Part shown: positions 17,336-24,157 of the stretch, one piece after another
Position numbering within the stretch: position 1 is the first letter of the stretch
Layout: the number at the start of each line of letters is the position of its first letter
Assembly (NCBI GenBank): GCA_902362865.1
Contig: CABIYE010000029.1
Coordinates: forward strand, 1-42,828
Source: Clostridiaceae bacterium
GTDB lineage: Bacteria > Bacillota > Clostridia > Lachnospirales > Lachnospiraceae
Length of the DNA: 42,828 nt
Direction of reading: 5' to 3'
Notes under the pieces: model-generated
Seen by the model: only the letters and a program-made list of their open reading frames with translations
What the model was told of the DNA's origin: nothing
Databases searched by the model: none
Position numbers and translations under genes: made by a program

Positions 17336-18034
17336 ATGTTGCAGATTAACAATCTAAGTAAAAAATATGGGAAACAGATAGCAGTAGATCAGGTGTCTTT
17401 TTCTGTCCCGGATGGAAGGATTGGCATATTGCTTGGGCCTAACGGAGCGGGGAAATCTACGATTATAAAAAGCATTGCGGGGCTTCTGCGGTATTCGGGA
17501 AATATACAAATCCAAGAGTTCCCGGCAAAACAGATGGAAGCAAAGCGTATCTTTGCTTATGTGCCGGAGATGCCCTCTTTATTTGAAGCGCTGACGGTGA
17601 GGGAACATGTGGAATATATCAGGAAGGCATATGGAAGCAAGATAACGGAAGAAGAGATTACGGATATGCTGGAACGATTTGAACTTGCGGATAAGCAGGA
17701 TAAGATGGGAAATGAGCTGTCCAAGGGGATGATGCAGAAGGTTAGTATCTGCTGTGCCCTGACGGTGAAGCCAAGAGTAATTCTGTTGGATGAGCCGATG
17801 GTTGGATTGGATCCAAAGGCAATTAAAGAGCTGAAAGAGGTCGTTCGGGAATTAGGACAGCAGGGAGTAACTGTTTTGATCAGTACTCATATGCTGGAGA
17901 TGGTAGAGGATTTGTGGGATATTATGTTCGTTATGGAAAAGGGACATATCATAGGCTCTTATACCAGAGAAGAGGTAGGGGATAAGGACCTGGATGCATT
18001 GTTCTTTGAGATGACAGGCGGTGAAGAATCATGA
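17336..18034 (+). CDS. ABC transporter ATPase of an exporter pair
   Basis: This is a 232-residue nucleotide-binding protein with Walker A GPNGAGKST, signature LSKGMMQKV (a variant of LSGGQ), Walker B VILLDEPMVGLD and switch histidine STHML. It resembles the ATPases that power ABC-2-type exporters. TGGAGGA (17323-17329) precedes the ATG at 17336. A GTG 51 nt upstream lacks a ribosome binding site. The stop overlaps the permease start by ATGA. The substrate is not indicated by the neighbours. Confidence 0.88.
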   Translation: MLQINNLSKKYGKQIAVDQVSFSVPDGRIGILLGPNGAGKSTIIKSIAGLLRYSGNIQIQEFPAKQMEAKRIFAYVPEMPSLFEALTVREHVEYIRKAYGSKITEEEITDMLERFELADKQDKMGNELSKGMMQKVSICCALTVKPRVILLDEPMVGLDPKAIKELKEVVRELGQQGVTVLISTHMLEMVEDLWDIMFVMEKGHIIGSYTREEVGDKDLDALFFEMTGGEES

Positions 18035-19596
18035 AGGCGCTCTGGTATCTGACAAAAATGAGCCTTAAGAACCGTATCTGCAAAGCGCTGAAGAAACCGG
18101 TGACCTATATTTATCTGGCGATTGGTATCTTGTATGCAGTGATGATTTTGTATGGATGGGGCGTGCTGGCGGCTGAAGGCGGATTGGCATCTGTAACTGG
18201 TTTGGTCTATGTGCTGACGATTTGGATTTATCTGGAGATAGGAAGTAATTTTATTACCTATGCGAAGCGCAAGGGAGTAATTTTTCTGCCAAGCCATTCT
18301 CATTTAGTATTCCCGACACCGATTAGTCCTAAGCAGATTCTTCTTCACAGTGCGATGAAGAATTTTGCACTGACCTTGTTGATGGATATTATTTTTGCTG
18401 CAGTGGCAGTCAGCATTTTTCACCTCTCGGTGGGAAAAGCGCTGTTGTTGTTCCTTTTTTCTTTTGTGTTGGAGGTAATTTTGGAGAGCAGTCTGATTAT
18501 CCTTTTATATACAGGAGGAGAACAGCAGGGAAGCGCTGTGAAAATTATTTGCAGATGTATCTATCTTGTGTTCTTTTGTGTTTTGCTGCTTCTTTTTTAC
18601 TATTTAAAAAAGAACGGTATCCATGTATCTACATTTCGTGAAGTGATGGAGTTGGAGGCTTTGCAGATGGTTCCGGTAGCAGGCTGGAATGTGGCGGCTG
18701 TTCGCTTGATTATCCTGGGTCCGACAACCCTGAATGTAGTCTGTACGGTTCTGTATCTGCTTACATGCGGCGTTGTATTTGCAGCGGCGCTAAAGAAACA
18801 ATGTACCGGAGAATATTATGAGGATGCCGCTAAATTTGCAGATGATTATGTGGAGAGGAAAAACAGAAGTAAAAAAGGTGAGTTTACTTTTTCTGGCGGC
18901 AAGAAGAGAAAATTCCGTAAGGCCGGGGTAATCTATAAAGGAAGCGGGGCGAAAGCGGTATTTTACAGGCAGCTTTTGGAATATAAAAAGGAAAGATTCT
19001 TTATCTTCGGGCCAATGACATTATACAGCGTGATAGGGGTAATTGTATGTATTGCAGCGATAGGAAGACCGGAAAATTATCCGCCGGGAATTGCGTTGCT
19101 GGGTGTAGAAGCGTATTTCGTGTTTTTATGTACCGGTTATCTTGGAAAATGGGGAAAAGAGCTGGAACAGCCTTATATTTATCTGATCCCTGACAGTGCA
19201 ATAAAAAAATTGTGGTACGCGACGCTGATGGAACACATAAAAGCGTTGGTTGATGGCATTATATTTATCATTCCGGTAGGAATTGCCTGGAGGATTCCTG
19301 CCTATCAGATGGCAGCTTCTCTGGTGATTTATGTTGTTTTACAGGCGAATCGGCTGTATATAAAAGTTTTAGGAGAAAGTATTCTGGGAAATACCCTGGG
19401 TAATACCGGAAAGACAATTTTTGCTATGGTAGTGCAGGGGGCGACGATTGGAATTGGCGTTGCGGCAGCATTACTGTTTGGAATATTGGTAAATTATAAT
19501 CTGATATTTTTTATTCTCCCGATTTATTGCCTGATGATTACGATGTTAATTGCACTTTTAACAGCATCCAGATTTGATGCAATGGAACAATGGTAG
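18031..19596 (+). CDS. ABC exporter membrane protein (ABC-2-like)
   Basis: This 521-residue protein has about ten to twelve predicted membrane helices. There is a cytoplasmic stretch between two halves near residues 265-315 (many Lys/Arg). It is translationally coupled to the preceding ATPase, so the two form one exporter. The layout fits the putative ABC exporter families of Firmicutes in which the permease is a single long chain. No substrate motif is visible. The gene ends 35 nt before the methylglyoxal synthase gene with no terminator between, so co-transcription is likely. Confidence 0.82.
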   Translation: MKALWYLTKMSLKNRICKALKKPVTYIYLAIGILYAVMILYGWGVLAAEGGLASVTGLVYVLTIWIYLEIGSNFITYAKRKGVIFLPSHSHLVFPTPISPKQILLHSAMKNFALTLLMDIIFAAVAVSIFHLSVGKALLLFLFSFVLEVILESSLIILLYTGGEQQGSAVKIICRCIYLVFFCVLLLLFYYLKKNGIHVSTFREVMELEALQMVPVAGWNVAAVRLIILGPTTLNVVCTVLYLLTCGVVFAAALKKQCTGEYYEDAAKFADDYVERKNRSKKGEFTFSGGKKRKFRKAGVIYKGSGAKAVFYRQLLEYKKERFFIFGPMTLYSVIGVIVCIAAIGRPENYPPGIALLGVEAYFVFLCTGYLGKWGKELEQPYIYLIPDSAIKKLWYATLMEHIKALVDGIIFIIPVGIAWRIPAYQMAASLVIYVVLQANRLYIKVLGESILGNTLGNTGKTIFAMVVQGATIGIGVAAALLFGILVNYNLIFFILPIYCLMITMLIALLTASRFDAMEQW

Positions 19597-19631
19597 AGGA
19601 AAAATGATAATGAGAAAGGATGACAAAACAT

Positions 19632-20108
19632 ATGTTGAATGAAGAGTATGTAACATTAGAAATTGGTAAGACAAAGCATATTGCATTGGTTGCCCATGAT
19701 GGGAAAAAGAAAGAACTGGTGGAGTGGTGTGACAAGAATAAAGAAATATTAAAAGGACATTTCCTTTGTGGGACAGGGACGACTGCTAGGTTAATTGCGG
19801 AGAAAACGGAACTTCCGGTAAAAGGATATTGCAGCGGCCCGTTAGGCGGAGACCAGCAGATTGGCGCAAAAATCGTAGAGGGACAGATTGATTTTATGAT
19901 TTTCCTTTGGGATCCACTGGAAGCACAACCCCATGATCCGGATGTGAAGGCGTTGCTTCGCATTGCGGTAGTATATGATATTCCAATTGCGAACAATCTG
20001 GCAACAGCAGATTTTATGCTGAATTCTAAATATATGGCAGAGTCATACAGCAGACGGATTGAGAATTTTAATAAGACTGTCCAGGACAGAGTGGAAAAGA
20101 TGAAGTAA
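19632..20108 (+). CDS. mgsA: Methylglyoxal synthase
   Basis: This is a 158-residue cytoplasmic enzyme that converts dihydroxyacetone phosphate to methylglyoxal and phosphate, a bypass that relieves sugar-phosphate stress when phosphate is short. The family core is intact: IALVAHDGKK near the N terminus, GTGTTARL, SGPLGGDQQIG and the active-site stretch DFMIFLWDPLEAQPHDPDV. The C terminus is slightly longer than in E. coli. The start at 19632 is set by AAAGGA (19615-19620); an ATG at 19620 overlaps that ribosome binding site. Its place at the end of a run headed by ppk1 gives two phosphate-linked genes in the same transcription direction. Confidence 0.95.
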   Translation: MLNEEYVTLEIGKTKHIALVAHDGKKKELVEWCDKNKEILKGHFLCGTGTTARLIAEKTELPVKGYCSGPLGGDQQIGAKIVEGQIDFMIFLWDPLEAQPHDPDVKALLRIAVVYDIPIANNLATADFMLNSKYMAESYSRRIENFNKTVQDRVEKMK

Positions 20109-20126
20109 CGGCTTCATCTTTTTTTA
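20095..20126 (+). terminator. Intrinsic terminator after mgsA
   Basis: An 11-bp stem (20095-20105 with 20112-20122) has a six-base loop that includes the mgsA stop codon, and continues into a run of T. The end of the gene therefore doubles as the left arm. Confidence 0.85.
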
Positions 20127-20131
20127 TTCTA

Positions 20132-20161
20132 TTGACAGAAATAAGAATCGTGTGGTAATAT
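20132..20161 (+). promoter_or_regulatory. Sigma-A promoter of the symporter gene
   Basis: TTGACA (20132-20137), an 18-nt spacer and TAATAT (20156-20161) form a good vegetative promoter. It lies immediately upstream of the twin palindromes. Confidence 0.7.
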
Positions 20162-20170
20162 ACATCCATA

Positions 20171-20205
20171 AGCTTTAACGCTTTAAAGCGCAACGGTTTA
20201 AAGCG
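20171..20205 (+). promoter_or_regulatory. Twin 12-bp palindromes, likely operator
   Basis: CGCTTTAAAGCG (20179-20190) is a perfect dyad. CGGTTTAAAGCG (20194-20205) is the same dyad with one changed base, 15 bp away centre to centre. A further half, AGCTTTAA, precedes them at 20171-20178. They lie just downstream of the predicted transcription start of the symporter gene, where a bound repressor would block transcription. No regulator gene is adjacent. Confidence 0.55.
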
Positions 20206-20234
20206 AAGAACAAAAGGAAAGATGAGGGAAAGAT

Positions 20235-21764
20235 ATGGTTATTAAATTAATTCTGCTGGTTGTATTTTTTGCGGTGATGGTGACGGTGGGTATCTATTCC
20301 AGAAAGCATGCAACGAGTGTAGACGGATACGTGTTGGGAGGACGATCCGTAGGTCCCTGGCTTACGGCTTTTGCTTATGGGACCTCTTATTTTTCAGCGG
20401 TTGTATTTGTAGGTTATGCGGGACAGTTTGGATGGAAGTATGGACTGGCATCTACCTGGATTGGTCTGGGAAATGCGATTATCGGAAGTCTTTTGGCGTG
20501 GGTAGTGCTTGGAAGGCGTACGAAGGTTATGACACAGCACTTAAATTCTAAGACCATGCCGGATTTCTTTGGGGAAAGATTTGACAGTAAGGCGCTTAAG
20601 ATTACAGCGTCCGCTATTGTGTTTATTTTTTTGGTTCCTTATACGGCATCGGTATATAATGGCTTATCCAGATTGTTCGGAATGGCATTTGATATTCCAT
20701 ATACGGTCTGTGTGGTTGTTATGGCAATTTTTACAGGCATTTACGTTATTATGGGGGGTTATATGGCAACGGCAATTAATGATTTTATTCAGGGAATCAT
20801 TATGCTGGGCGGTATTGTTGCAGTTATAGCCGCTGTTCTCAGCGGACAGGGAGGATTTATTCAGGCAATTCGTCAGATGGCAGAGATTCCCAGTGATGTG
20901 GCAGTGACGGCAGGGCAGCCGGGAGCGTTTACCTCCTTCTTTGGGCCGGATCCTTTAAACCTTCTGGGTGTGGTAATCCTGACATCCCTTGGAACTTGGG
21001 GACTTCCTCAGATGATTGGGAAATTCTATGCTATCAAAGATGAAAAGGCGATTAATACAGGAACAGTGATTTCGACACTTTTTGCAGTGGTTATTTCCGG
21101 TGGATGCTATTTTCTGGGAGGATTTGGGAGACTATTTGACAATCCATCCATCTATGATGCTGAGACGGGAGCAGTGGTGTATGACAGCATTATTCCCTAT
21201 ATGTTGTCAACACTGCCGGATATTCTGATCGGTATTGTGGTAGTACTTGTGCTTTCTGCATCCATGTCGACGCTGGCTTCATTGGTTCTTACTTCAAGTT
21301 CTACGCTGACATTGGATTTTCTGAAAGATAATGTCATGAAAAATATGGGAGAAAAGAAGCAGGTACGGACCATGCAGGTACTGGTTGTATTCTTCATTGT
21401 ATTGTCTGTAGTCATTGCAATGGATCCACCGACCTTTATTGCGCAGTTGATGGGAATTTCCTGGGGTGCTTTGGCAGGGGCATTTCTGGCGCCGTTTTTA
21501 TACGGCCTGTACTGGAAAGGGGTTACAAGAGCGGCTGTGTGGGCGAGCTTTGCAGCTGGCGTGGGTATTACAGTATCCAATATGTTCTTAAAATATATTG
21601 AATCACCGATTAATGCCGGAGCGTTTGCGATGATAGCCGGGTTAATTATCGTACCGGTTGTAAGTTGGATTACACCGAAGCTTAAGAAGGAGAGAGTGGA
21701 TGAAATCTTCACCTGCTATGATGAAAAGGTAACGATTACAAAGAAGCGTTCTCTCGAAGGTTAG
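20235..21764 (+). CDS. Sodium:solute symporter (SSS family)
   Basis: This 509-residue transporter has about 13 membrane helices, the usual number for the family. Typical features include the N-terminal GGRSVGPWLTAFAYGTSYFSA segment with its small-residue sodium site, the GGYMATAINDFIQG motif, and STLASLVLTSSSTLTLD in the eighth helix region. These also occur in proline and pantothenate carriers. It imports an organic solute together with sodium ions. The substrate is not evident; no catabolic gene lies beside it. The gene is alone between its own promoter with twin palindromes and a bidirectional hairpin. Confidence 0.88.
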   Translation: MVIKLILLVVFFAVMVTVGIYSRKHATSVDGYVLGGRSVGPWLTAFAYGTSYFSAVVFVGYAGQFGWKYGLASTWIGLGNAIIGSLLAWVVLGRRTKVMTQHLNSKTMPDFFGERFDSKALKITASAIVFIFLVPYTASVYNGLSRLFGMAFDIPYTVCVVVMAIFTGIYVIMGGYMATAINDFIQGIIMLGGIVAVIAAVLSGQGGFIQAIRQMAEIPSDVAVTAGQPGAFTSFFGPDPLNLLGVVILTSLGTWGLPQMIGKFYAIKDEKAINTGTVISTLFAVVISGGCYFLGGFGRLFDNPSIYDAETGAVVYDSIIPYMLSTLPDILIGIVVVLVLSASMSTLASLVLTSSSTLTLDFLKDNVMKNMGEKKQVRTMQVLVVFFIVLSVVIAMDPPTFIAQLMGISWGALAGAFLAPFLYGLYWKGVTRAAVWASFAAGVGITVSNMFLKYIESPINAGAFAMIAGLIIVPVVSWITPKLKKERVDEIFTCYDEKVTITKKRSLEG

Positions 21765-21784
21765 AAGTATATTAGAATGTGTGC

Positions 21785-21832
21785 AAAAAAGAAGCATGGG
21801 CGCTGTCGGTTAGCCGCTCATGCTTCTTTTTT
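21785..21832. terminator. Bidirectional terminator between convergent genes
   Basis: The arms centred on GAAGCATG and CATGCTTC are flanked by A6 on the left and T6 on the right, so the hairpin has a U-tract on either strand. The stem is at least 14 bp, with GCG/CGC continuing inside. It serves the symporter (plus) and the ProX gene (minus), which ends 4 nt away. Confidence 0.85.
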
Positions 21833-21835
21833 GTG

Positions 21836-22327
21836 CTACAGTTTGATTTTAATGACGTCAACATCTAAGTCCCACAGGAACTTATCCAGATCCTTGAAAG
21901 AGAGGAATACAGTTGCAGTGTTTTCCAATGGGTGGATGCCCAGGCTTTTGCATCTGCTTAAGTCTTTGTCAATAAAAAACTCTACTTTATGCTCTGTGTC
22001 GTTCATCAGACCAAAGGGGGATACGCTCCCCTGTTTCAACCCCAGATGCTCTTCCAGCCGTTCTTCAGAAGCAAAGCTTAAGTTTCCTGCCCCCAGAGTA
22101 CGGCCAAGTGCTTTTAAGTCTACTTTTTTCTTTTCGTCGCAGGTTACAAGAAAGTGACGCTTCCCCTTAGAATCCCGGAGAAAGAGGTTCTTGCACAGAG
22201 TTCCCTTTGCAGGTAATCCCAATCGATCCATATCCTCCATTGTATGAACGGGTTCGTGTTCCACAACCTCATATTTTATTCCAAGCTTGTCCAGTGCGTT
22301 GTACACGCGTTGTTTCTGATCTTCCAT
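21836..22327 (-). CDS. Prolyl-tRNA editing protein ProX-like (YbaK/INS family)
   Basis: This 163-residue single-domain protein is related to the editing domain inserted in bacterial prolyl-tRNA synthetase. It hydrolyses mischarged aminoacyl-tRNA such as alanyl-tRNA(Pro). The key lysine is K46 in the CKNLFLRD motif. The GSVSPFGLMND substrate-pocket motif and the N-terminal EHEPVHTMEDM segment are also present. These match the ProX/PrdX group found in clostridia. It follows the Xre-cupin regulator gene by 19 nt on the same strand. It ends at the shared bidirectional hairpin. Confidence 0.87.
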   Translation of the reverse strand: MEDQKQRVYNALDKLGIKYEVVEHEPVHTMEDMDRLGLPAKGTLCKNLFLRDSKGKRHFLVTCDEKKKVDLKALGRTLGAGNLSFASEERLEEHLGLKQGSVSPFGLMNDTEHKVEFFIDKDLSRCKSLGIHPLENTATVFLSFKDLDKFLWDLDVDVIKIKL

Positions 22328-22346
22328 ATTGTGTAAGACTCCTTTC

Positions 22347-22901
22347 TTAATTTGGATAATGGACGACGATGTTAGCTGTCACCATCCCTTTTCCAGTGTT
22401 TTTGTAGGTGTATTTATCAAAAGCATTGTAGGATGCATGATCCCCTGCTTTCAAAACATATGCATGGTCATCAAAGACCAGGGTGAGTTCTCCGCTGTAG
22501 ATGGTAATGAACTCCCGGGTTCCGAGCATCTGCCGGTTGCCGTCCATCTGACCGCCTTCATCAAATTCCAGGTCAAAAATCTCAAAATCCTGATGTTCCC
22601 GGAAACCAAAAATCGGATAGAGGCGGTAGCGTCCGTCATCTCCGGTCAGGGGAGAAAGCTGATGCTTGTTGGAACTGGTAAATGGCCGAGGTCTGCTGGC
22701 AGTAAAAGCGGTAACCGGAACTTTAAGGCCTAATGCCAGTTTGTAGACGGTAGAGATTGTTGGATTTACCTCGCCTCTTTCCAACTGGCTTAACATGCTT
22801 TTGCTGATGGAGGTAAGGACGGATACCTGCTCCAAGCTTAATCCTTTCTTCTTGCGGAGTTCTTTTAAATTTGCTGCAATAATCTGATTTAAGTTTTCCA
22901 A
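22347..22901 (-). CDS. Xre-family regulator with C-terminal cupin
   Basis: This 184-residue transcription factor has an N-terminal HTH_3 domain (about 5-62, with LSLEQVSVLTSISKSMLSQLERGE) and a C-terminal cupin sensor (about 105-180). Members of this family bind a small metabolite in the cupin and regulate amino-acid, polyamine or transport genes. The start is TTG at 22901. GGAGG (22914-22910 on this strand) is 8 nt ahead, and the in-frame TTG at 22916 overlaps it. The gene is first in a two-gene unit with ProX. Its target is unknown; the facing CPBP gene shares the intergenic region. Confidence 0.85.
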   Translation of the reverse strand: MENLNQIIAANLKELRKKKGLSLEQVSVLTSISKSMLSQLERGEVNPTISTVYKLALGLKVPVTAFTASRPRPFTSSNKHQLSPLTGDDGRYRLYPIFGFREHQDFEIFDLEFDEGGQMDGNRQMLGTREFITIYSGELTLVFDDHAYVLKAGDHASYNAFDKYTYKNTGKGMVTANIVVHYPN

Positions 22902-22942
22902 ATTGAAATCCTCCAAAAATCCTTTATATAGAATTTTTTTCT

Positions 22943-22971
22943 ATTATATTGCAAAAAAATAAGAAAGTAAA
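22943..22971 (-). promoter_or_regulatory. Promoter of the Xre-cupin/ProX unit
   Basis: On the minus strand TTTACT (22971-22966), a 17-nt spacer and a perfect TATAAT (22948-22943) precede the gene. They are divergent from the promoter at 23007. Confidence 0.65.
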
Positions 22972-23006
22972 GGAAATGTTAGCGAAAAGAGTTTATACTT
23001 TTTTTA

Positions 23007-23035
23007 TTGCATGTTTCGGGAAGTAGAAGTAGAAT
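23007..23035 (+). promoter_or_regulatory. Promoter of the CPBP protease gene
   Basis: TTGCAT (23007-23012), a 17-nt spacer and TAGAAT (23030-23035) stand 36 nt before the ATG at 23071. Confidence 0.65.
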
Positions 23036-23070
23036 AAAGTAAGCTAAGAGCTGTGAAAGTGAGGGTTATT

Positions 23071-24030
23071 ATGCAGAATGATTATGAACGGGGGACGGGA
23101 GAGCAGAGAATGCCATCCTATCCGCCTGAGAGTTATGGAAAGAGATTTTGGCGTCTGTGGGGACCGCTTATTATTAAATGGGGAATTAGTTTTGCGGTGA
23201 GCCTTGTGGTAATTGTTTTATATTTGTTGGCGTATTCATCTATGCATTATGATGAGATAGCCGGGATTGCAGATAATCAAGAGGCGATGCTGAATTTTTC
23301 AATGAGTATTTCAGAAGAAATTATGAAATATGCGACACAGATTGAAGGAATTGCTGCGTTGATTACAATTCCTATATTGCTGTTTTTCTTTTACAAGGAT
23401 CGGAAGGCAGAACAGGTAAAAGGGATTATGACGAATAAGAAAGCGCCGTTTTGGAAATATGGAGCGGTTATTGCCATTTCTGCTGCGATGTGCGTGGCTT
23501 TAAATAACCTGATTATTATCAGCAATCTTGCTTCAATAAGTGACGGTTATGAAGAAACGTCAACTGCGCTGTACAGTGCTCCGTTGGAGATGCAGCTGCT
23601 CTGCCTGGTTGTCTTGATTCCAATTTGTGAAGAGCTTGTTTTCCGTGGGCTGATGTTTAAGAGGATGCGGGAAAGATCTGGTTTTCTGTATGCTGCAGTG
23701 TATTCGGCTCTTGTATTCGGGCTGTTCCATGGAAATATCGTGCAGATGGTATACGGATTTATACTGGGGATGCTGCTTGCGTATATGTATGAGAAATACG
23801 GCTCTGTGAAAGCGCCGATTGTGGGGCATATGGTGATGAACCTGTTTTCCGTTCTGGCAACAGAGTATAGATTCTATGAATGGATGATAAAAGATTTTAT
23901 GCGGATTGGCAGCGTGACGGTAGTATGCGCAGCAGTTGCGGCTACTATGTTCGTACTAATCCAGAGAATTGATGAAAAGCCGGAATTTCCAAAACCGACA
24001 GATGAAAAAGAAAATCTGGCAGCAATGTAA
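23071..24030 (+). CDS. CPBP-family intramembrane glutamic endopeptidase
   Basis: This 319-residue protein has about eight membrane helices and the Abi/CPBP catalytic signature. E187-E188 and R192 lie in EELVFRG, the first active-site His in FGLFHGN, and the second in HMVMNL. These proteins resemble CAAX prenyl endopeptidases. In Firmicutes they are linked to bacteriocin self-immunity, protein maturation or unknown tasks. No bacteriocin precursor is visible nearby. The ATG at 23071 follows GAGGG; the GTG upstream at 23053 lacks a ribosome binding site. It is a single-gene unit with its own promoter and terminator. Confidence 0.86.
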   Translation: MQNDYERGTGEQRMPSYPPESYGKRFWRLWGPLIIKWGISFAVSLVVIVLYLLAYSSMHYDEIAGIADNQEAMLNFSMSISEEIMKYATQIEGIAALITIPILLFFFYKDRKAEQVKGIMTNKKAPFWKYGAVIAISAAMCVALNNLIIISNLASISDGYEETSTALYSAPLEMQLLCLVVLIPICEELVFRGLMFKRMRERSGFLYAAVYSALVFGLFHGNIVQMVYGFILGMLLAYMYEKYGSVKAPIVGHMVMNLFSVLATEYRFYEWMIKDFMRIGSVTVVCAAVAATMFVLIQRIDEKPEFPKPTDEKENLAAM

Positions 24031-24046
24031 GCTGTCAGATTTTTTT
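24011..24046 (+). terminator. Intrinsic terminator overlapping the CPBP stop
   Basis: A 13-position stem (24011-24023 with 24031-24043, one G-T wobble) has a 7-nt loop containing the stop codon and is followed by T residues. The last codons of the gene form the left arm. Confidence 0.85.
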
Positions 24047-24097
24047 GAGGAAAGCTATTAATTAACGAATTATCAGACAACTTCTAAAAAGTTTTTC

Positions 24098-24126
24098 TTT
24101 ACAAACAGGAAAAAATGTTGTATATT
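24098..24126 (+). promoter_or_regulatory. Promoter of gltBD that also fixes the gltB start
   Basis: TTTACA (24098-24103), a 17-nt spacer and TATATT (24121-24126) predict transcription from about 24133. An upstream GTG at 24137 would then have no room for a ribosome binding site. The TTG at 24158, behind AGAAAGGA (24141-24148), is the better start. Confidence 0.7.
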
Positions 24127-24157
24127 AGGAAAAAATGTGAAGAAAGGACTGGGTAGT

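Noticed and set aside
23071..24030. Bacteriocin immunity role for the CPBP protease
   Set aside because: No bacteriocin precursor, modification enzyme or dedicated exporter is adjacent, so the claim would rest on the family name only.
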